Shown: piece by piece, positions 8,213 to 17,449 of the stretch | Position numbering within the stretch: position 1 is the first letter of the stretch | Layout: each line of letters starts with the position of its first letter | Origin: Eubacteriaceae bacterium | Lineage (GTDB): Bacteria > Bacillota > Clostridia > Peptostreptococcales > Anaerovoracaceae | DNA: 44,157 bases | NCBI GenBank assembly: GCA_028727785.1 | Contig: JAQYNQ010000038.1 | Location: 1-44,157, forward strand | Reading direction: 5' to 3' | Position numbers and translations under genes: made by a program | The notes under the pieces: generated by a model | The model's input: only the letters and a program-made list of their open reading frames with translations | What the model was told of the DNA's origin: nothing | Databases searched by the model: none

Positions 8213-10147
8213 ATGGGATTAACTATTGCACAGAAGATAATTAAAGAACATTTAATCAGCGGAGACATGACAGTAGGAAGTGAAGTGGCTCTAAGAATAG
8301 ACCAGACTTTAACACAGGATGCTACAGGAACTATGGCTTACCTGGAATTCGAAACTATGGGAATTCCAAGAGTAAGAACCGAGCTTTCCGTGGCATATAT
8401 CGACCATAACACACTGCAGTCAGGCTTCATGAATGCTGATGACCACAGATTCATCCAGTCCATGGCAAAGAAATACGGTCTGTATTTCTCCAGACCGGGA
8501 AATGGAATCTGCCATCAGGTACACCTTGAAAGATTCGGCAAACCCGGAAAGACTTTAATCGGTTCTGACAGCCACACTCCAACAGGTGGCGGAATCGGTA
8601 TGCTTGCATTCGGAGCAGGCGGTCTGGACGTTGCCGTTGCAATGGGCGGCGGTGCATACTACATCACAATGCCTAAAATGTATAAAGTTAATCTTACAGG
8701 AAAACTTCAGGATTTCGTAACAGCTAAAGATGTCAGCCTGGAAATTCTGAGAATCCTTTCAGTAAAGGGAGGCGTAGGCGCAATCATCGAATGGGGTGGC
8801 CCTGGTGTGGCAACACTATCCGTTCCTGAAAGAGCTACTATTACAAATATGGGAACTGAACTTGGAGCAACAACTTCAATCTTCCCTTCAGACGAAGTAA
8901 CTCGCGCATTCCTTGCAGCAGAAGGCAGAGAAGAAGACTATGTTCCTCTTGCAAGCGATGAGGACGCAGTTTACGACAGAGTTATCGACATTGACCTGTC
9001 AGCTCTTGAACCGCTTATCGCATGTCCTCACAGCCCTGACAATATCGTAAAGGTTTCCGAATTAAAGGGAACTAAGGTTGACCAGGTCTGCATCGGTTCA
9101 TGCACAAACTCATCACTGATGGATATGCTGAAGGTTGCAGCTCTTCTTAAGGGCAAAACAATCCGTCCGGACGTAAGCCTTTCAATCTCACCGGGATCCA
9201 AGCAAGTTCTTGCAATGCTAGCTGACTGCGGTGCATTGTCAGACATTCTGGCAAGCGGTGCACGTGTACTTGAATGTGCGTGCGGACCATGCATCGGAAT
9301 GGGCTTCTCACCTAACTCAGGCGGAGTTTCACTGAGAACGTTCAACAGAAACTTTGAAGGAAGATCCGGAACAAAAGACGGTCAGGTTTACCTGGTATCA
9401 CCGGAAACTGCAGTTGCAGCAGCACTTACAGGTGAAATCAGCGACCCAAGACTTCTTGGTGCTGATGGAGCAGGAATGCCGGAAATCGCAATGCCTGACG
9501 CATTCAAGATTGATGACAGCGCAATCATTCCTCCGGCAGACATTGAAGAGGCAAAGGAACTTCCAATCCTTCGCGGACCGAATATCAAAGCCTTCCCGGA
9601 CAGCAAGCCGCAGGAAGATGAGCTGACTGCTAATCTGACATTAAAGGTAGGAGACAATATTACAACTGACCACATTATGCCGGCCGGTTCAAAAATTCTT
9701 CCTTACCGTTCAAATATTCCTCATCTTTCACAGTACTGCTTCGAAGTATGCGATGAAACATTTGCAGAAAGAGCAAAGGCTGCAGGTGAAAGCATCATCG
9801 TAGGCGGAAACAACTACGGACAGGGTTCATCAAGAGAACACGCAGCACTGGTACCTCTATACTTAGGTGTCAGAGTTGTAATCGCAAAGAGCTTTGCACG
9901 TATTCACATTGCAAACCTGATTAACGCGGGTATCATGCCGCTTACATTCAAGAACCCTGACGATTACGACAAGCTGAACCAGGATGACAAACTTACTATA
10001 AAAAATATCTATGACGGCATGGACAGCGGAAGTTTTGTTATGACAAGCGACAAGGGCGCAGAAATCCAGCTTGAGGGAAGCTTCACTGACAGACAGAAGG
10101 ACATCCTGAAGTCAGGAGGACTTCTGAAATACGTAGCAAGAGGATAA
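8213..10147 (+). CDS. acn: Aconitate hydratase (single-chain, about 644 residues)
   Basis: Isomerises citrate to isocitrate with a [4Fe-4S] cluster. Motifs are GSDSHTPTGGG, IGSCTNSS (Cys297) and CACGPCIGMG (Cys357, Cys360), giving the three cluster ligands; the C-terminal swivel domain has the NNYGQGSSREHAALVP active-site loop. The length fits the compact bacterial aconitase/IPMI-like family rather than the roughly 890-residue AcnA. The start at 8213 is chosen because GGAGGTG lies at 8197-8203 and the upstream ATG (8177) would extend into the regulator gene in another frame. It is third in the operon, between the regulator and isocitrate dehydrogenase. A homoaconitase role is possible only if the first gene makes homocitrate. 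Confidence 0.93.
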   Translation: MGLTIAQKIIKEHLISGDMTVGSEVALRIDQTLTQDATGTMAYLEFETMGIPRVRTELSVAYIDHNTLQSGFMNADDHRFIQSMAKKYGLYFSRPGNGICHQVHLERFGKPGKTLIGSDSHTPTGGGIGMLAFGAGGLDVAVAMGGGAYYITMPKMYKVNLTGKLQDFVTAKDVSLEILRILSVKGGVGAIIEWGGPGVATLSVPERATITNMGTELGATTSIFPSDEVTRAFLAAEGREEDYVPLASDEDAVYDRVIDIDLSALEPLIACPHSPDNIVKVSELKGTKVDQVCIGSCTNSSLMDMLKVAALLKGKTIRPDVSLSISPGSKQVLAMLADCGALSDILASGARVLECACGPCIGMGFSPNSGGVSLRTFNRNFEGRSGTKDGQVYLVSPETAVAAALTGEISDPRLLGADGAGMPEIAMPDAFKIDDSAIIPPADIEEAKELPILRGPNIKAFPDSKPQEDELTANLTLKVGDNITTDHIMPAGSKILPYRSNIPHLSQYCFEVCDETFAERAKAAGESIIVGGNNYGQGSSREHAALVPLYLGVRVVIAKSFARIHIANLINAGIMPLTFKNPDDYDKLNQDDKLTIKNIYDGMDSGSFVMTSDKGAEIQLEGSFTDRQKDILKSGGLLKYVARG

Positions 10148-10171
10148 TTGAAGGGAAAAGAGGATATATAA

Positions 10172-11305
10172 ATGACTGAATACATAGAAAAAGCCTGTGA
10201 GCAGTTCCGCACACTACTTGAGGAGCAGCTTGCAAGAGTAGAAAATATGGAAAAGGGTGCAGAAGCAAAGGACTTTTCCAAGATGGAAACCATCACAGTA
10301 GGACTTGTCGGTGGAGACGGTATCGGCCCGATCATTATGAAGCAGGCTGAAGCCGTTGTAAGAAAGCTGCTGGCTGAAGAAATCGAAAGTGGAAAGATTG
10401 TTCTGAAGACTATTGATGGTCTGACAATTGAAAACAGAATGGCTCTTGGACAGTCAGTTCCTGCAGATGTTCTTGCAGAAATCAAAAGCTGCGACGTTCT
10501 GCTGAAGGGTCCGACAACTACTCCTAAGGGAGGCACAATGGAAAGTGCAAACGTTACTCTGAGAAGAGAACTTGACCTTTATGCAAACGTAAGACCTGTT
10601 CAGGTTCCTGCTGAAGGAATTGACTGGATGTTCTACCGCGAAAACACTGAAGGTGAATACGTTCTTGGAAGCAAGGGTGTGGAAGTGCCCGGAAAGCTTT
10701 CCATGGACTTCAAGGTTACAACAGAACCGGGAACTAAGAGAATTGCCAGAGCCGCATTCGAATACGCAAAGGCTGCAGGAAAGACAAGAGTTTCCGTAGT
10801 AACCAAGGCTAATATAATGAAGAAAACAGATGGAAACTTCAGCAGAATTTTCCACGAAGTTGCTGCTGACTATCCTGAAATCGAAACAGACGAATGGTAC
10901 ATCGACATTATGACTGCAAATCTGGTTAACACGAAAATCAGAAATCAGTTCCAGGTGTTTGTACTGCCTAACCTGTACGGAGACATTATCACTGACGAAG
11001 CTGCTGAAATTCAGGGCGGCGTTGGCACTGCAGGAAGTGCAAACATGGGTGACCAGTATGCAATGTTTGAAGCAATCCACGGCAGCGCACCAAGAATGAT
11101 CGAAGACGGTCTGGGCGAGTACGCTAATCCGTCAAGCATCTTCAAGGCTGCAGAAATGATGGTTCGCCACATTGGCCTTATTGACAAAGCTGACAAGCTG
11201 GCAGCAGTTCTTGCTGATTCCCAGGAAAACGGTCCTAAGGTAACCGGCCTTGCAGACGGTGCAAAAGGAAGCGAACTGGCAGACTATGTAATCCAGAGAT
11301 TATAA
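10172..11305 (+). CDS. icd: Isocitrate dehydrogenase (isocitrate/isopropylmalate dehydrogenase family)
   Basis: Oxidatively decarboxylates isocitrate to 2-oxoglutarate. The beta-decarboxylating dehydrogenase fold shows GGDGIGP (47-53), the substrate segment SANVTLRRELDLYANVRP, YRENTEGEY, and the metal-binding DIITDEAAEIQGG region near the end. About 38 extra residues precede the usual start of the fold. With 377 residues it is of the short NAD-dependent type, but cofactor choice is not decided by what I can see. It is the last gene of the operon, 24 bp after aconitase, and is followed by a terminator. Isopropylmalate dehydrogenase is the alternative; the aconitase and citrate synthase neighbours favour isocitrate. 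Confidence 0.88.
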   Translation: MTEYIEKACEQFRTLLEEQLARVENMEKGAEAKDFSKMETITVGLVGGDGIGPIIMKQAEAVVRKLLAEEIESGKIVLKTIDGLTIENRMALGQSVPADVLAEIKSCDVLLKGPTTTPKGGTMESANVTLRRELDLYANVRPVQVPAEGIDWMFYRENTEGEYVLGSKGVEVPGKLSMDFKVTTEPGTKRIARAAFEYAKAAGKTRVSVVTKANIMKKTDGNFSRIFHEVAADYPEIETDEWYIDIMTANLVNTKIRNQFQVFVLPNLYGDIITDEAAEIQGGVGTAGSANMGDQYAMFEAIHGSAPRMIEDGLGEYANPSSIFKAAEMMVRHIGLIDKADKLAAVLADSQENGPKVTGLADGAKGSELADYVIQRL

Positions 11306-11332
11306 GAGTTTGAAAAATTAAAGGCGTAAAAT

Positions 11333-11400
11333 AAAAAAACATGGTATCTCAGTTTTCCCGCAGGTATGCTGCCCGAGGATTTCTGGGATACCATTTTTTC
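11333..11400. terminator. Bidirectional terminator between icd and deoD
   Basis: ATGGTATCTCAG (11341-11352) pairs with CTGGGATACCAT (11383-11394), with one G-T pair, around a loop that holds a small inner GCAG/CTGC stem. An A-run on the left and a T-run on the right let it serve both converging genes. Confidence 0.85.
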
Positions 11401-11404
11401 AACT

Positions 11405-12112
11405 TTATGCGATTTCCAGTGCAATTTCCATCATCTTTGTGAAAGTAGTCTGTCTTTCCTCTGAAGTGGTCTGTTCTCCGGTTAAGATGTGGTCGGAAAT
11501 TGTGCATAGGCAAAGAGCGTTTTTGCCGGCCTTCATTGCTTCATAGTAAAGAGCAGCTGATTCCATTTCTACGCCCATTACGCCCAGTTCCTTAAGTTTC
11601 ATCTGAGTATCAGTCATGTCATAAAAAATGTCAGAAGAGTACATAGTACCTACATGAGCAGTAACGCCTAAATCTTCGGCAGCCTTAACAGCCTTCTGGA
11701 GAAGTTCAAATGAGCAGACTGCAGGAACCTGAGCATTAACTTCAAACTGAGAAGACCAGTTTGAGTTAGTTACACTTGCCATAGCAATTGTAACATCTTT
11801 AACCTTAACATCTTCCTGAAGAGAACCTGCTGTACCTACTCTGATGATATTCTTTACATCGTAGAAGTTGAACAGTTCATGTGAGTAGATACCGATTGAA
11901 GGCATACCCATACCGGAAGCCATTACAGAAACTCTTTTGCCTTTATAAGTACCTGTGTAGCCCTGAACTCCTCTTACGTTATTAACAAGAACAGGGTTTT
12001 CCAGGAAAGTTTCAGCGATGAACTTTGATCTTAGCGGATCTCCCGGCATGATAACTGTTTCAGCGAAATCCTCTTTCTGACATGATATATGTGGTGTTGG
12101 AATATTTGACAT
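11405..12112 (-). CDS. deoD: Purine-nucleoside phosphorylase, DeoD type
   Basis: Phosphorolyses purine (deoxy)nucleosides to base and (deoxy)ribose-1-phosphate in the cytoplasm. The sequence has the hexameric PNP signatures: TPHISC at the start, MPGDPLRSKFIAE, the phosphate-binding RVGTAGSL, the substrate motif GVEMESAALY, and the catalytic Asp207 in TISDH. At 235 residues it matches the E. coli enzyme length. GGAGGGG precedes the ATG. Its promoter (12154-12182) occupies the short divergent gap shared with the asparaginase gene. It stands alone, without other deo genes. Confidence 0.96.
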   Translation of the reverse strand: MSNIPTPHISCQKEDFAETVIMPGDPLRSKFIAETFLENPVLVNNVRGVQGYTGTYKGKRVSVMASGMGMPSIGIYSHELFNFYDVKNIIRVGTAGSLQEDVKVKDVTIAMASVTNSNWSSQFEVNAQVPAVCSFELLQKAVKAAEDLGVTAHVGTMYSSDIFYDMTDTQMKLKELGVMGVEMESAALYYEAMKAGKNALCLCTISDHILTGEQTTSEERQTTFTKMMEIALEIA

Positions 12113-12153
12113 TTTAATCCCCTCCTATATGTGCTAAAATAATTGATACATAT

Positions 12154-12182
12154 AATGTACCCAAAAGATTAATATTTGTCAA
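12154..12182 (-). promoter_or_regulatory. deoD: Promoter of deoD
   Basis: On the minus strand TTGACA, 17 bp, TACATT, about 42 bp upstream of the ATG at 12112. On the opposite strand a TATAAT (12151-12156) overlaps its -10; that could serve the asparaginase gene but has no good -35. Confidence 0.6.
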
Positions 12183-12195
12183 AGGAAAAAGAACA

Positions 12196-13209
12196 ATGAG
12201 AAATAAGAAGGTTTGTATAATATACACCGGCGGAACCATTGGAATGGTAAATACAGAGAACGGCTTTGCACCTAAGAAGGGCTACCTGCCGGAGGTTTTA
12301 TCGCGAATAGACGATTTGCACCACGAAAGTATGCCTGCGTGGGACATCATTGAATTTGAGCCCCTGCTGGACTCGTCCAACGTGGCTTTCGAACAGTGGA
12401 ACCAGATAGGACATGCAATAGCAGACAATTATTCGGAGTATGACGGTTTTGTTGTCCTTCACGGCACCGACACCATGGCATACACTGCATCGGCACTTTC
12501 CTTTATGCTGGAAGGATTATCCAAGCCTGTAGTAATCACAGGCTCCCAGATTCCTCTTTCTGAAATCAGAAGTGACGGAAGAGACAATCTTATAACATCA
12601 GTGATTATTGCCGGGCAGGGAACCGTCCGCGAAGTTTGCCTGTACTTCGGAAGCAAGCTTATAAGAGGAAACTGCGCGACAAAATCATCAGCTGACGGAC
12701 TGATTGCATTCGATTCGCCCAATTTCCCTTATCTTGCAGAAGTGGGAATAGATATTAAATACAACCTGCCACACCTGATGGAGGCGGCAGATGAAGAATT
12801 GCGGCTCATAGAACTGAAACAGACATCCATAGGGGTTTTGAAAATTTTTCCGGGCATTCAGTTCAGCCTGTTTGAGAAAATAATGACAGAAAGCCTGAAG
12901 GGCATCGTACTTGAGGGTTTTGGTGCGGGAAATATCCCAAGCACAGACCAGAGCCTTCTTCATATAATTGAAAAAGCTTTCAGCCACGGAACTATTGTAA
13001 CCGTATGCTCCCAGTGTCACAGCGGAACAGTCAAGCTAGGCGCATATGAAACAAGCTCAGCTCTGACTAAGGCCGGTGCAGTAAGTGGATACAGCATGAC
13101 CACAGAAGCCGCTGTTGCCAAGCTGTATTATCTGTTCAGTAAAGGGTACGAAAGAGACCGAATCAAGGAGCTTATGGAAGAAAACCTGAGGGGCGAGTTG
13201 TTGAAATAA
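12196..13209 (+). CDS. ansA: Type I (cytosolic) L-asparaginase
   Basis: Hydrolyses asparagine to aspartate and ammonia. The nucleophile motif TGGTIGM places Thr14 as in E. coli AnsA, and HGTDTMAYTASALSFML (89-105) contains the second catalytic Thr-Asp pair; ITGSQIPLSEIRSDGRDNL follows as expected. It is 337 residues, has no signal peptide and so acts in the cytoplasm. The start follows an AAAGGA site. It is divergent from deoD with an 83-bp gap. Aspartate from this reaction can feed oxaloacetate into the citrate operon, though the two loci are separately transcribed. Confidence 0.94.
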   Translation: MRNKKVCIIYTGGTIGMVNTENGFAPKKGYLPEVLSRIDDLHHESMPAWDIIEFEPLLDSSNVAFEQWNQIGHAIADNYSEYDGFVVLHGTDTMAYTASALSFMLEGLSKPVVITGSQIPLSEIRSDGRDNLITSVIIAGQGTVREVCLYFGSKLIRGNCATKSSADGLIAFDSPNFPYLAEVGIDIKYNLPHLMEAADEELRLIELKQTSIGVLKIFPGIQFSLFEKIMTESLKGIVLEGFGAGNIPSTDQSLLHIIEKAFSHGTIVTVCSQCHSGTVKLGAYETSSALTKAGAVSGYSMTTEAAVAKLYYLFSKGYERDRIKELMEENLRGELLK

Positions 13210-13229
13210 CAACAAAATTATGATATTAT
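13201..13229 (+). promoter_or_regulatory. Promoter of the first acyl-CoA ligase gene
   Basis: TTGAAA (13201-13206), 17 bp, TATTAT (13224-13229). The -35 lies in the last codons of the asparaginase gene; the leader is about 48 bases. Confidence 0.6.
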
Positions 13230-13283
13230 ATACAGTTAGTAGTATTGAAAACCGGATAACACAGAGATAAAGAGGAAAAGACT

Positions 13284-15014
13284 ATGAATAAGAAGAAATA
13301 TGATGGCGTATTATATGATGTCAGAGAAGTAAGAGACCTGAAAGATATGATCAGCAGCAGCGCAAAATTATTCAAGGACGATGTTGCGTACCTGCAGAAG
13401 GACAGACCCGGAGGAGAATTCCAGCCACTGACTTACGGCGAATTCTACAAGCAGATGGAAGCACTTGGAACCAGACTTCTGGACCTGGGCCTGAAGGACA
13501 AGAACATTGCAGTAATCGGGGACAGCTGCTATGAATGGATTATGACATATTTTGCAGTTGTTTGCGGCGTAGGTGTAATTGTGCCGCTGGACAAGAACCT
13601 TCCTCGCGAGGAACTTAACAACCTTGTGAAGCGTTCCGGTGCAGCAGCAATTGTTTACACAAAGAAGAGCGAAAAGAGCCTTCAGGATATTATGGCAGAG
13701 CCCGGCACTGTGGAATACTTCATTTCCATAGGCGACGACCAGCACACAGATAAGGCGCTTTCTCTGTCAAAACTTATTGAGGAGGGTAATCGCCTTCTGA
13801 AATCAGGTATCCGTGATTACATGGATGCAGAAATTGAACCGGACAAGATGGCTACATTAATGTTCACATCCGGTACTACCGGAATGGCGAAGGGTGTAAT
13901 GCTGTCCCACAAGAACATTGTTGCCAATGTTTACAGCATGTCCAAGTATGTAAGGATTCCTAAGAACGGAATTGTACTTTCAATTCTTCCTATTCACCAT
14001 GCATACGAATTTACCTGCAGCATCTGCACTACTTTCTATCAGGGAAAAACTATTGCAATATGTGAAGGAATTAAATATATCCAGAAGAACATGCAGGAAT
14101 CCAAGGCAAATGTAGTGCTGGGAGTTCCCCTTGTATTCGAGAAGATGTACAAGGGCATGTGGAAGCAGGCCGAAAAGAGAGGCGAGGCAGAGAAACTTCG
14201 TAAAGCAATCGACCTGTCAAGAAAGATGAAGCTGTACAATAACACCGCTTTGATGAAAAAGCTGTTTAAGGCAGTTCATCACTCCTTCGGTGACAACATC
14301 AAGCTGTTCATTGCAGGTGGTGCGGCAATCGATCCTGTTGTAATTGAAGATTTCGAGGCTATGGGTCTTCCAATGATTCAGGGCTACGGAATGAGTGAAT
14401 GTGCACCTATTATTGCAGTAAACCAGGATAGATACAGCAAGGCTGCTTCTGTTGGAAGACCTATGCCGGGCACTGAAGTCAGAATTGACAATCCCGATGA
14501 TAACGGCATCGGTGAAGTTGTCTGCAAGAGTGATTCAGTTATGATCGGATATTATGAGAATCCGGAAGCAACTGCAGAAGTTCTTGAAGACGGATGGCTT
14601 CACACAGGTGATCTGGGATATATGGACGAGGATGGATTCCTTTATCTGACAGGAAGAAAGAAGACGGTAATTGTTACTAAGGGCGGCAAAAACATTTTCC
14701 CTGAGGAAGTGGAAGCTATTCTTATGGAAAGCGAATTCATTCAGGAAGTAGTCGTTTACGGACAGGTTGATGAGAAAGTCGGAAATGTTATAGTCAGTGC
14801 GGCCATTTACCCTAACATGGGAGTTCTTGAAGAAGCTAAGGGAAAGATGAGTGATGAAGAAATCTACGATTTCTTTACAGAAATTGTGGATGCCGCCAAT
14901 AAGAGAATGCCGTCATATAAGGCAGTTAAGAGAGTAAGCATCAGAGATAAAGAATTTGAAAAAACCACAACAGGCAAGATTAAGAGATACGGCAACGTCA
15001 GCGAATCCGAGTAA
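13284..15014 (+). CDS. AMP-dependent acyl-CoA synthetase (long-chain fatty acid type), copy 1
   Basis: Activates a carboxylic acid, probably a fatty acid, to acyl-AMP and then acyl-CoA. ANL-superfamily motifs are present: the P-loop FTSGTTGMAKG (about 194-204), YGMSECAP (about 368-375), the hinge region LHTGDLGYMDEDG, and GRKK, with the C-terminal lysine in TTGKIKRYG. The protein has 576 residues and no signal peptide. The second gene downstream is a diverged paralogue 26 bp away, so both probably share the promoter at 13201-13229. Substrate chain length cannot be inferred. Ribosome site GAGGAAAAG before ATG. Confidence 0.9.
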   Translation: MNKKKYDGVLYDVREVRDLKDMISSSAKLFKDDVAYLQKDRPGGEFQPLTYGEFYKQMEALGTRLLDLGLKDKNIAVIGDSCYEWIMTYFAVVCGVGVIVPLDKNLPREELNNLVKRSGAAAIVYTKKSEKSLQDIMAEPGTVEYFISIGDDQHTDKALSLSKLIEEGNRLLKSGIRDYMDAEIEPDKMATLMFTSGTTGMAKGVMLSHKNIVANVYSMSKYVRIPKNGIVLSILPIHHAYEFTCSICTTFYQGKTIAICEGIKYIQKNMQESKANVVLGVPLVFEKMYKGMWKQAEKRGEAEKLRKAIDLSRKMKLYNNTALMKKLFKAVHHSFGDNIKLFIAGGAAIDPVVIEDFEAMGLPMIQGYGMSECAPIIAVNQDRYSKAASVGRPMPGTEVRIDNPDDNGIGEVVCKSDSVMIGYYENPEATAEVLEDGWLHTGDLGYMDEDGFLYLTGRKKTVIVTKGGKNIFPEEVEAILMESEFIQEVVVYGQVDEKVGNVIVSAAIYPNMGVLEEAKGKMSDEEIYDFFTEIVDAANKRMPSYKAVKRVSIRDKEFEKTTTGKIKRYGNVSESE

Positions 15015-15040
15015 TTTTTCAGGATTGATGGGAGACTGAG

Positions 15041-16861
15041 GTGAATATGGGGTTTATTCAGACTAAGCGCGCAGAAGTTGAAAGAGCGCAGAAATTTGTT
15101 GATGAGTATATTAATGAGTCGGGGGACCATGTAGTTCGTTACAGGGAAAGCAGGCCAATTACGGACATAAAGAATATGTTAGAGACCAGTGTGGAATTAT
15201 ATGGTGACAATGTTGCCTTCAGGCAGAAATTTAAGAAAAATGAACCGTATAAGAGCATTACCTATAAAGCTGCTTACGATGATGTAAACGGCTTGGGCAC
15301 GGCTTTGATAAACCGTGGGCAGAAAGGGAAAAGGATTGCGGTTATCGGGGAGACCTGTTATCAGTGGGAGAGCTCATACCTTGCAGTAATATGTGGCACC
15401 GGTCTGGTGGTGCCCCTTGATAAGGAACTTGACAAGGAAGACCTTGAAGGGCAGATTATTGATGCAGAAATATCCACAATATTTTTCGATAACAAATATG
15501 AGAAAATGTTCAGGGAAATCAAGGCAGGTGGGAATACCGGCCTTGAAATTCTTATTAACTTCAATTCAGAAGAACATACAGAAGATGTTTTGTCCTGGGC
15601 GGCTTTGATAAAGGAAGGAAAGAATCAGGTGGCACAGGGTGACAGATCCTTTGCGGATGCGGAAATCTGCGGGGATGAGCCGGCGGTGATTCTGTACACC
15701 TCCGGTACTACGGGAATTGCCAAGGGAGTAATGCTTTCGCATTACAATCTGGCTTTTGACCTGATGAGTGCACCGTCCATGCTTAAGGTTAATTCATGGG
15801 ATATTTTCTTTTCAGTGCTGCCTGTGCATCACACCTATGAGTGTACCTGTGCGTTTCTGATGCCTTTATATAAGGGGGCATCTATTGCGTACTGTCAGGG
15901 ACTGAAGTATATTGCAAAAAACCTTGAAGAGGTAAAGCCGACGATGCTTCTTGGTGTGCCTGTTCTGATAGAGTCTCTTTATAAGAAAATCTGGAAGGGT
16001 ATCAGGGAAAAAGGTAAGGAGGACACTTTCCGTCGTCTTCTTGCCATCAATAAAAAAACTGAACGTCTTGGAATTAATGTGGTGAAACCTTTTGCAGAAG
16101 AGATTCTAAAGGTACTCGGCGGGAATATGCGAGTGCTTATTTCAGGCGGTGCGGCTATTAATCCGGATATTCTGGAGTTTTTTAACGCGCTGGGAATTGT
16201 TGCAGTTCAGGGATACGGACTGACGGAATGTGCGCCTATGGTGGCTTTGAACCCGGACGTTCGTAAGGATATGAGAAACCGCTCGGCGGGTCATCTGCTT
16301 CCCGGAATGGAGGTGAAGATTTCTGATGCTGATGAAAACGGCATTGGGGAAATCTGCTTCAGGGGCGGCAATGTAATGCTGGGTTACTATAACAACCCTT
16401 CTGCAACGGCGGATGTTATCAGGGACGGATGGTTCCATACAGGAGACCTGGGATATGTGGATAAGGATAATTATGTCTTTATCACAGGCAGAAAGAAGAA
16501 TGTTATTATCACGAAAAACGGCAAGAATGTGTTCCCTGAAGAACTGGAATATCTGATCTGCCAGATACCATATATTAATGAGGCAATGGTCTGGGGCAGT
16601 GAAGAGGAAGGTGAAGGTGAGGACACCACTATTGCGGCTACAGTGACCCTTGACAATGAACAGGTTGCTGAGGCACTGGGTGACGGCTACACTGTCCGCC
16701 AGGTGGAAGCCTTAATATGGTCTGAAATTGACAAGATAAACGGGAAAATTCCTTTTTTCAAGAGAATTAAGAAGCTGGTAGTGAGAAAAGAGGATTTTGA
16801 AAAGACAACGGGCAAGAAAATTAAACGCTTTGTGGACAGTAATAGGTCTGTAAATCGTTGA
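15041..16861 (+). CDS. AMP-dependent acyl-CoA synthetase (long-chain fatty acid type), copy 2
   Basis: Paralogue of the preceding gene with the same order of motifs: LYTSGTTGIAKGVMLSHYN, GYGLTECAPM, WFHTGDLGYVDKDN, GRKK and a C-terminal TTGKKIKRF lysine motif. It is longer (606 residues) because of about 30 additional N-terminal residues. Two starts are possible: GTG 15041 with GGAG about 6 bp upstream, or ATG 15047 with GAGGTG immediately upstream; I keep the GTG. It follows copy 1 closely, giving a two-gene operon. Its stop codon lies inside the -35 element of the greA promoter. Having two adjacent ligases suggests different substrates, but this is not visible in sequence. Confidence 0.9.
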   Translation: MNMGFIQTKRAEVERAQKFVDEYINESGDHVVRYRESRPITDIKNMLETSVELYGDNVAFRQKFKKNEPYKSITYKAAYDDVNGLGTALINRGQKGKRIAVIGETCYQWESSYLAVICGTGLVVPLDKELDKEDLEGQIIDAEISTIFFDNKYEKMFREIKAGGNTGLEILINFNSEEHTEDVLSWAALIKEGKNQVAQGDRSFADAEICGDEPAVILYTSGTTGIAKGVMLSHYNLAFDLMSAPSMLKVNSWDIFFSVLPVHHTYECTCAFLMPLYKGASIAYCQGLKYIAKNLEEVKPTMLLGVPVLIESLYKKIWKGIREKGKEDTFRRLLAINKKTERLGINVVKPFAEEILKVLGGNMRVLISGGAAINPDILEFFNALGIVAVQGYGLTECAPMVALNPDVRKDMRNRSAGHLLPGMEVKISDADENGIGEICFRGGNVMLGYYNNPSATADVIRDGWFHTGDLGYVDKDNYVFITGRKKNVIITKNGKNVFPEELEYLICQIPYINEAMVWGSEEEGEGEDTTIAATVTLDNEQVAEALGDGYTVRQVEALIWSEIDKINGKIPFFKRIKKLVVRKEDFEKTTGKKIKRFVDSNRSVNR

Positions 16862-16886
16862 CAAATAGCCATTTATAGTATATAAT
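16858..16886 (+). promoter_or_regulatory. Perfect-consensus promoter of greA-lysS
   Basis: TTGACA (16858-16863), exactly 17 bp, TATAAT (16881-16886). The -35 overlaps the TGA stop of the upstream acyl-CoA ligase. A 57-base leader follows; it holds two GCGATA copies and one TATCGC that can pair as a 6-bp stem (about 16903-16922). Confidence 0.88.
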
Positions 16887-16943
16887 ATTGCGATACGTTA
16901 TAGCGATACAGACATTTATCGCACGCCAGAAGGAGGAAAAATA

Positions 16944-17423
16944 ATGGCAGAAGAAATTCTTTTAACCCAGGAGGGTTATGATAAATTAGAAGAAGAAAGA
17001 GATTATCTAGTTGCTGTAAGAAGAAAAGAAGTTTCCGAAAGACTTAAGGAAGCCATCTCATACGGAGACTTGTCTGAAAACGCTGAGTATGATGCAGCTA
17101 AGAATGAACAGGCTGAACTGGAAGAAAGAATTCTTAAAGTTGAAAATATGCTTAAGAACGCAAGAATTATCAACGAAGAAGAAATTTCAGACGACCAGGT
17201 TAATGTAGGTGTTACAGTAACTGTAACTGATATAGATCACAACGAAGAACTTCATTTCGTTATCGTTGGATCAACTGAAACTGACCCTTTTGCTGAACCG
17301 GCAAAGATTTCAAATGAATCTCTGGTAGGACAGGGACTTCTTGGCAAGAAGCTGGGTGAAGTTGCTGAAATTATTGTACCGGACGGAACACTTCATTACA
17401 GAATTGATAATATTGAAAAGTAG
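16944..17423 (+). CDS. greA: Transcription elongation factor GreA
   Basis: Rescues backtracked RNA polymerase by stimulating transcript cleavage. The 159-residue protein has the N-terminal antiparallel coiled coil with the acidic tip (GDLSENAEYDAAKNEQ, about 46-61) and the C-terminal FKBP-like domain ending in GTLHYRIDNIEK. AAGGAGG precedes the ATG. A perfect-consensus promoter lies upstream and lysS follows by 26 bp, the conserved greA-lysS arrangement of many Firmicutes. Confidence 0.97.
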   Translation: MAEEILLTQEGYDKLEEERDYLVAVRRKEVSERLKEAISYGDLSENAEYDAAKNEQAELEERILKVENMLKNARIINEEEISDDQVNVGVTVTVTDIDHNEELHFVIVGSTETDPFAEPAKISNESLVGQGLLGKKLGEVAEIIVPDGTLHYRIDNIEK

Positions 17424-17449
17424 AAAAGTATAGAAAAGGCGGTAGACAA

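Noticed and set aside
10009..10536. Long antisense open frames within aconitase and isocitrate dehydrogenase genes
   Set aside because: They are shadows of well-supported genes on the other strand, without ribosome sites or domains.
12151..12156. TATAAT as the promoter of the asparaginase gene
   Set aside because: No acceptable -35 hexamer lies 16-18 bp upstream; left as an unproven possibility only.
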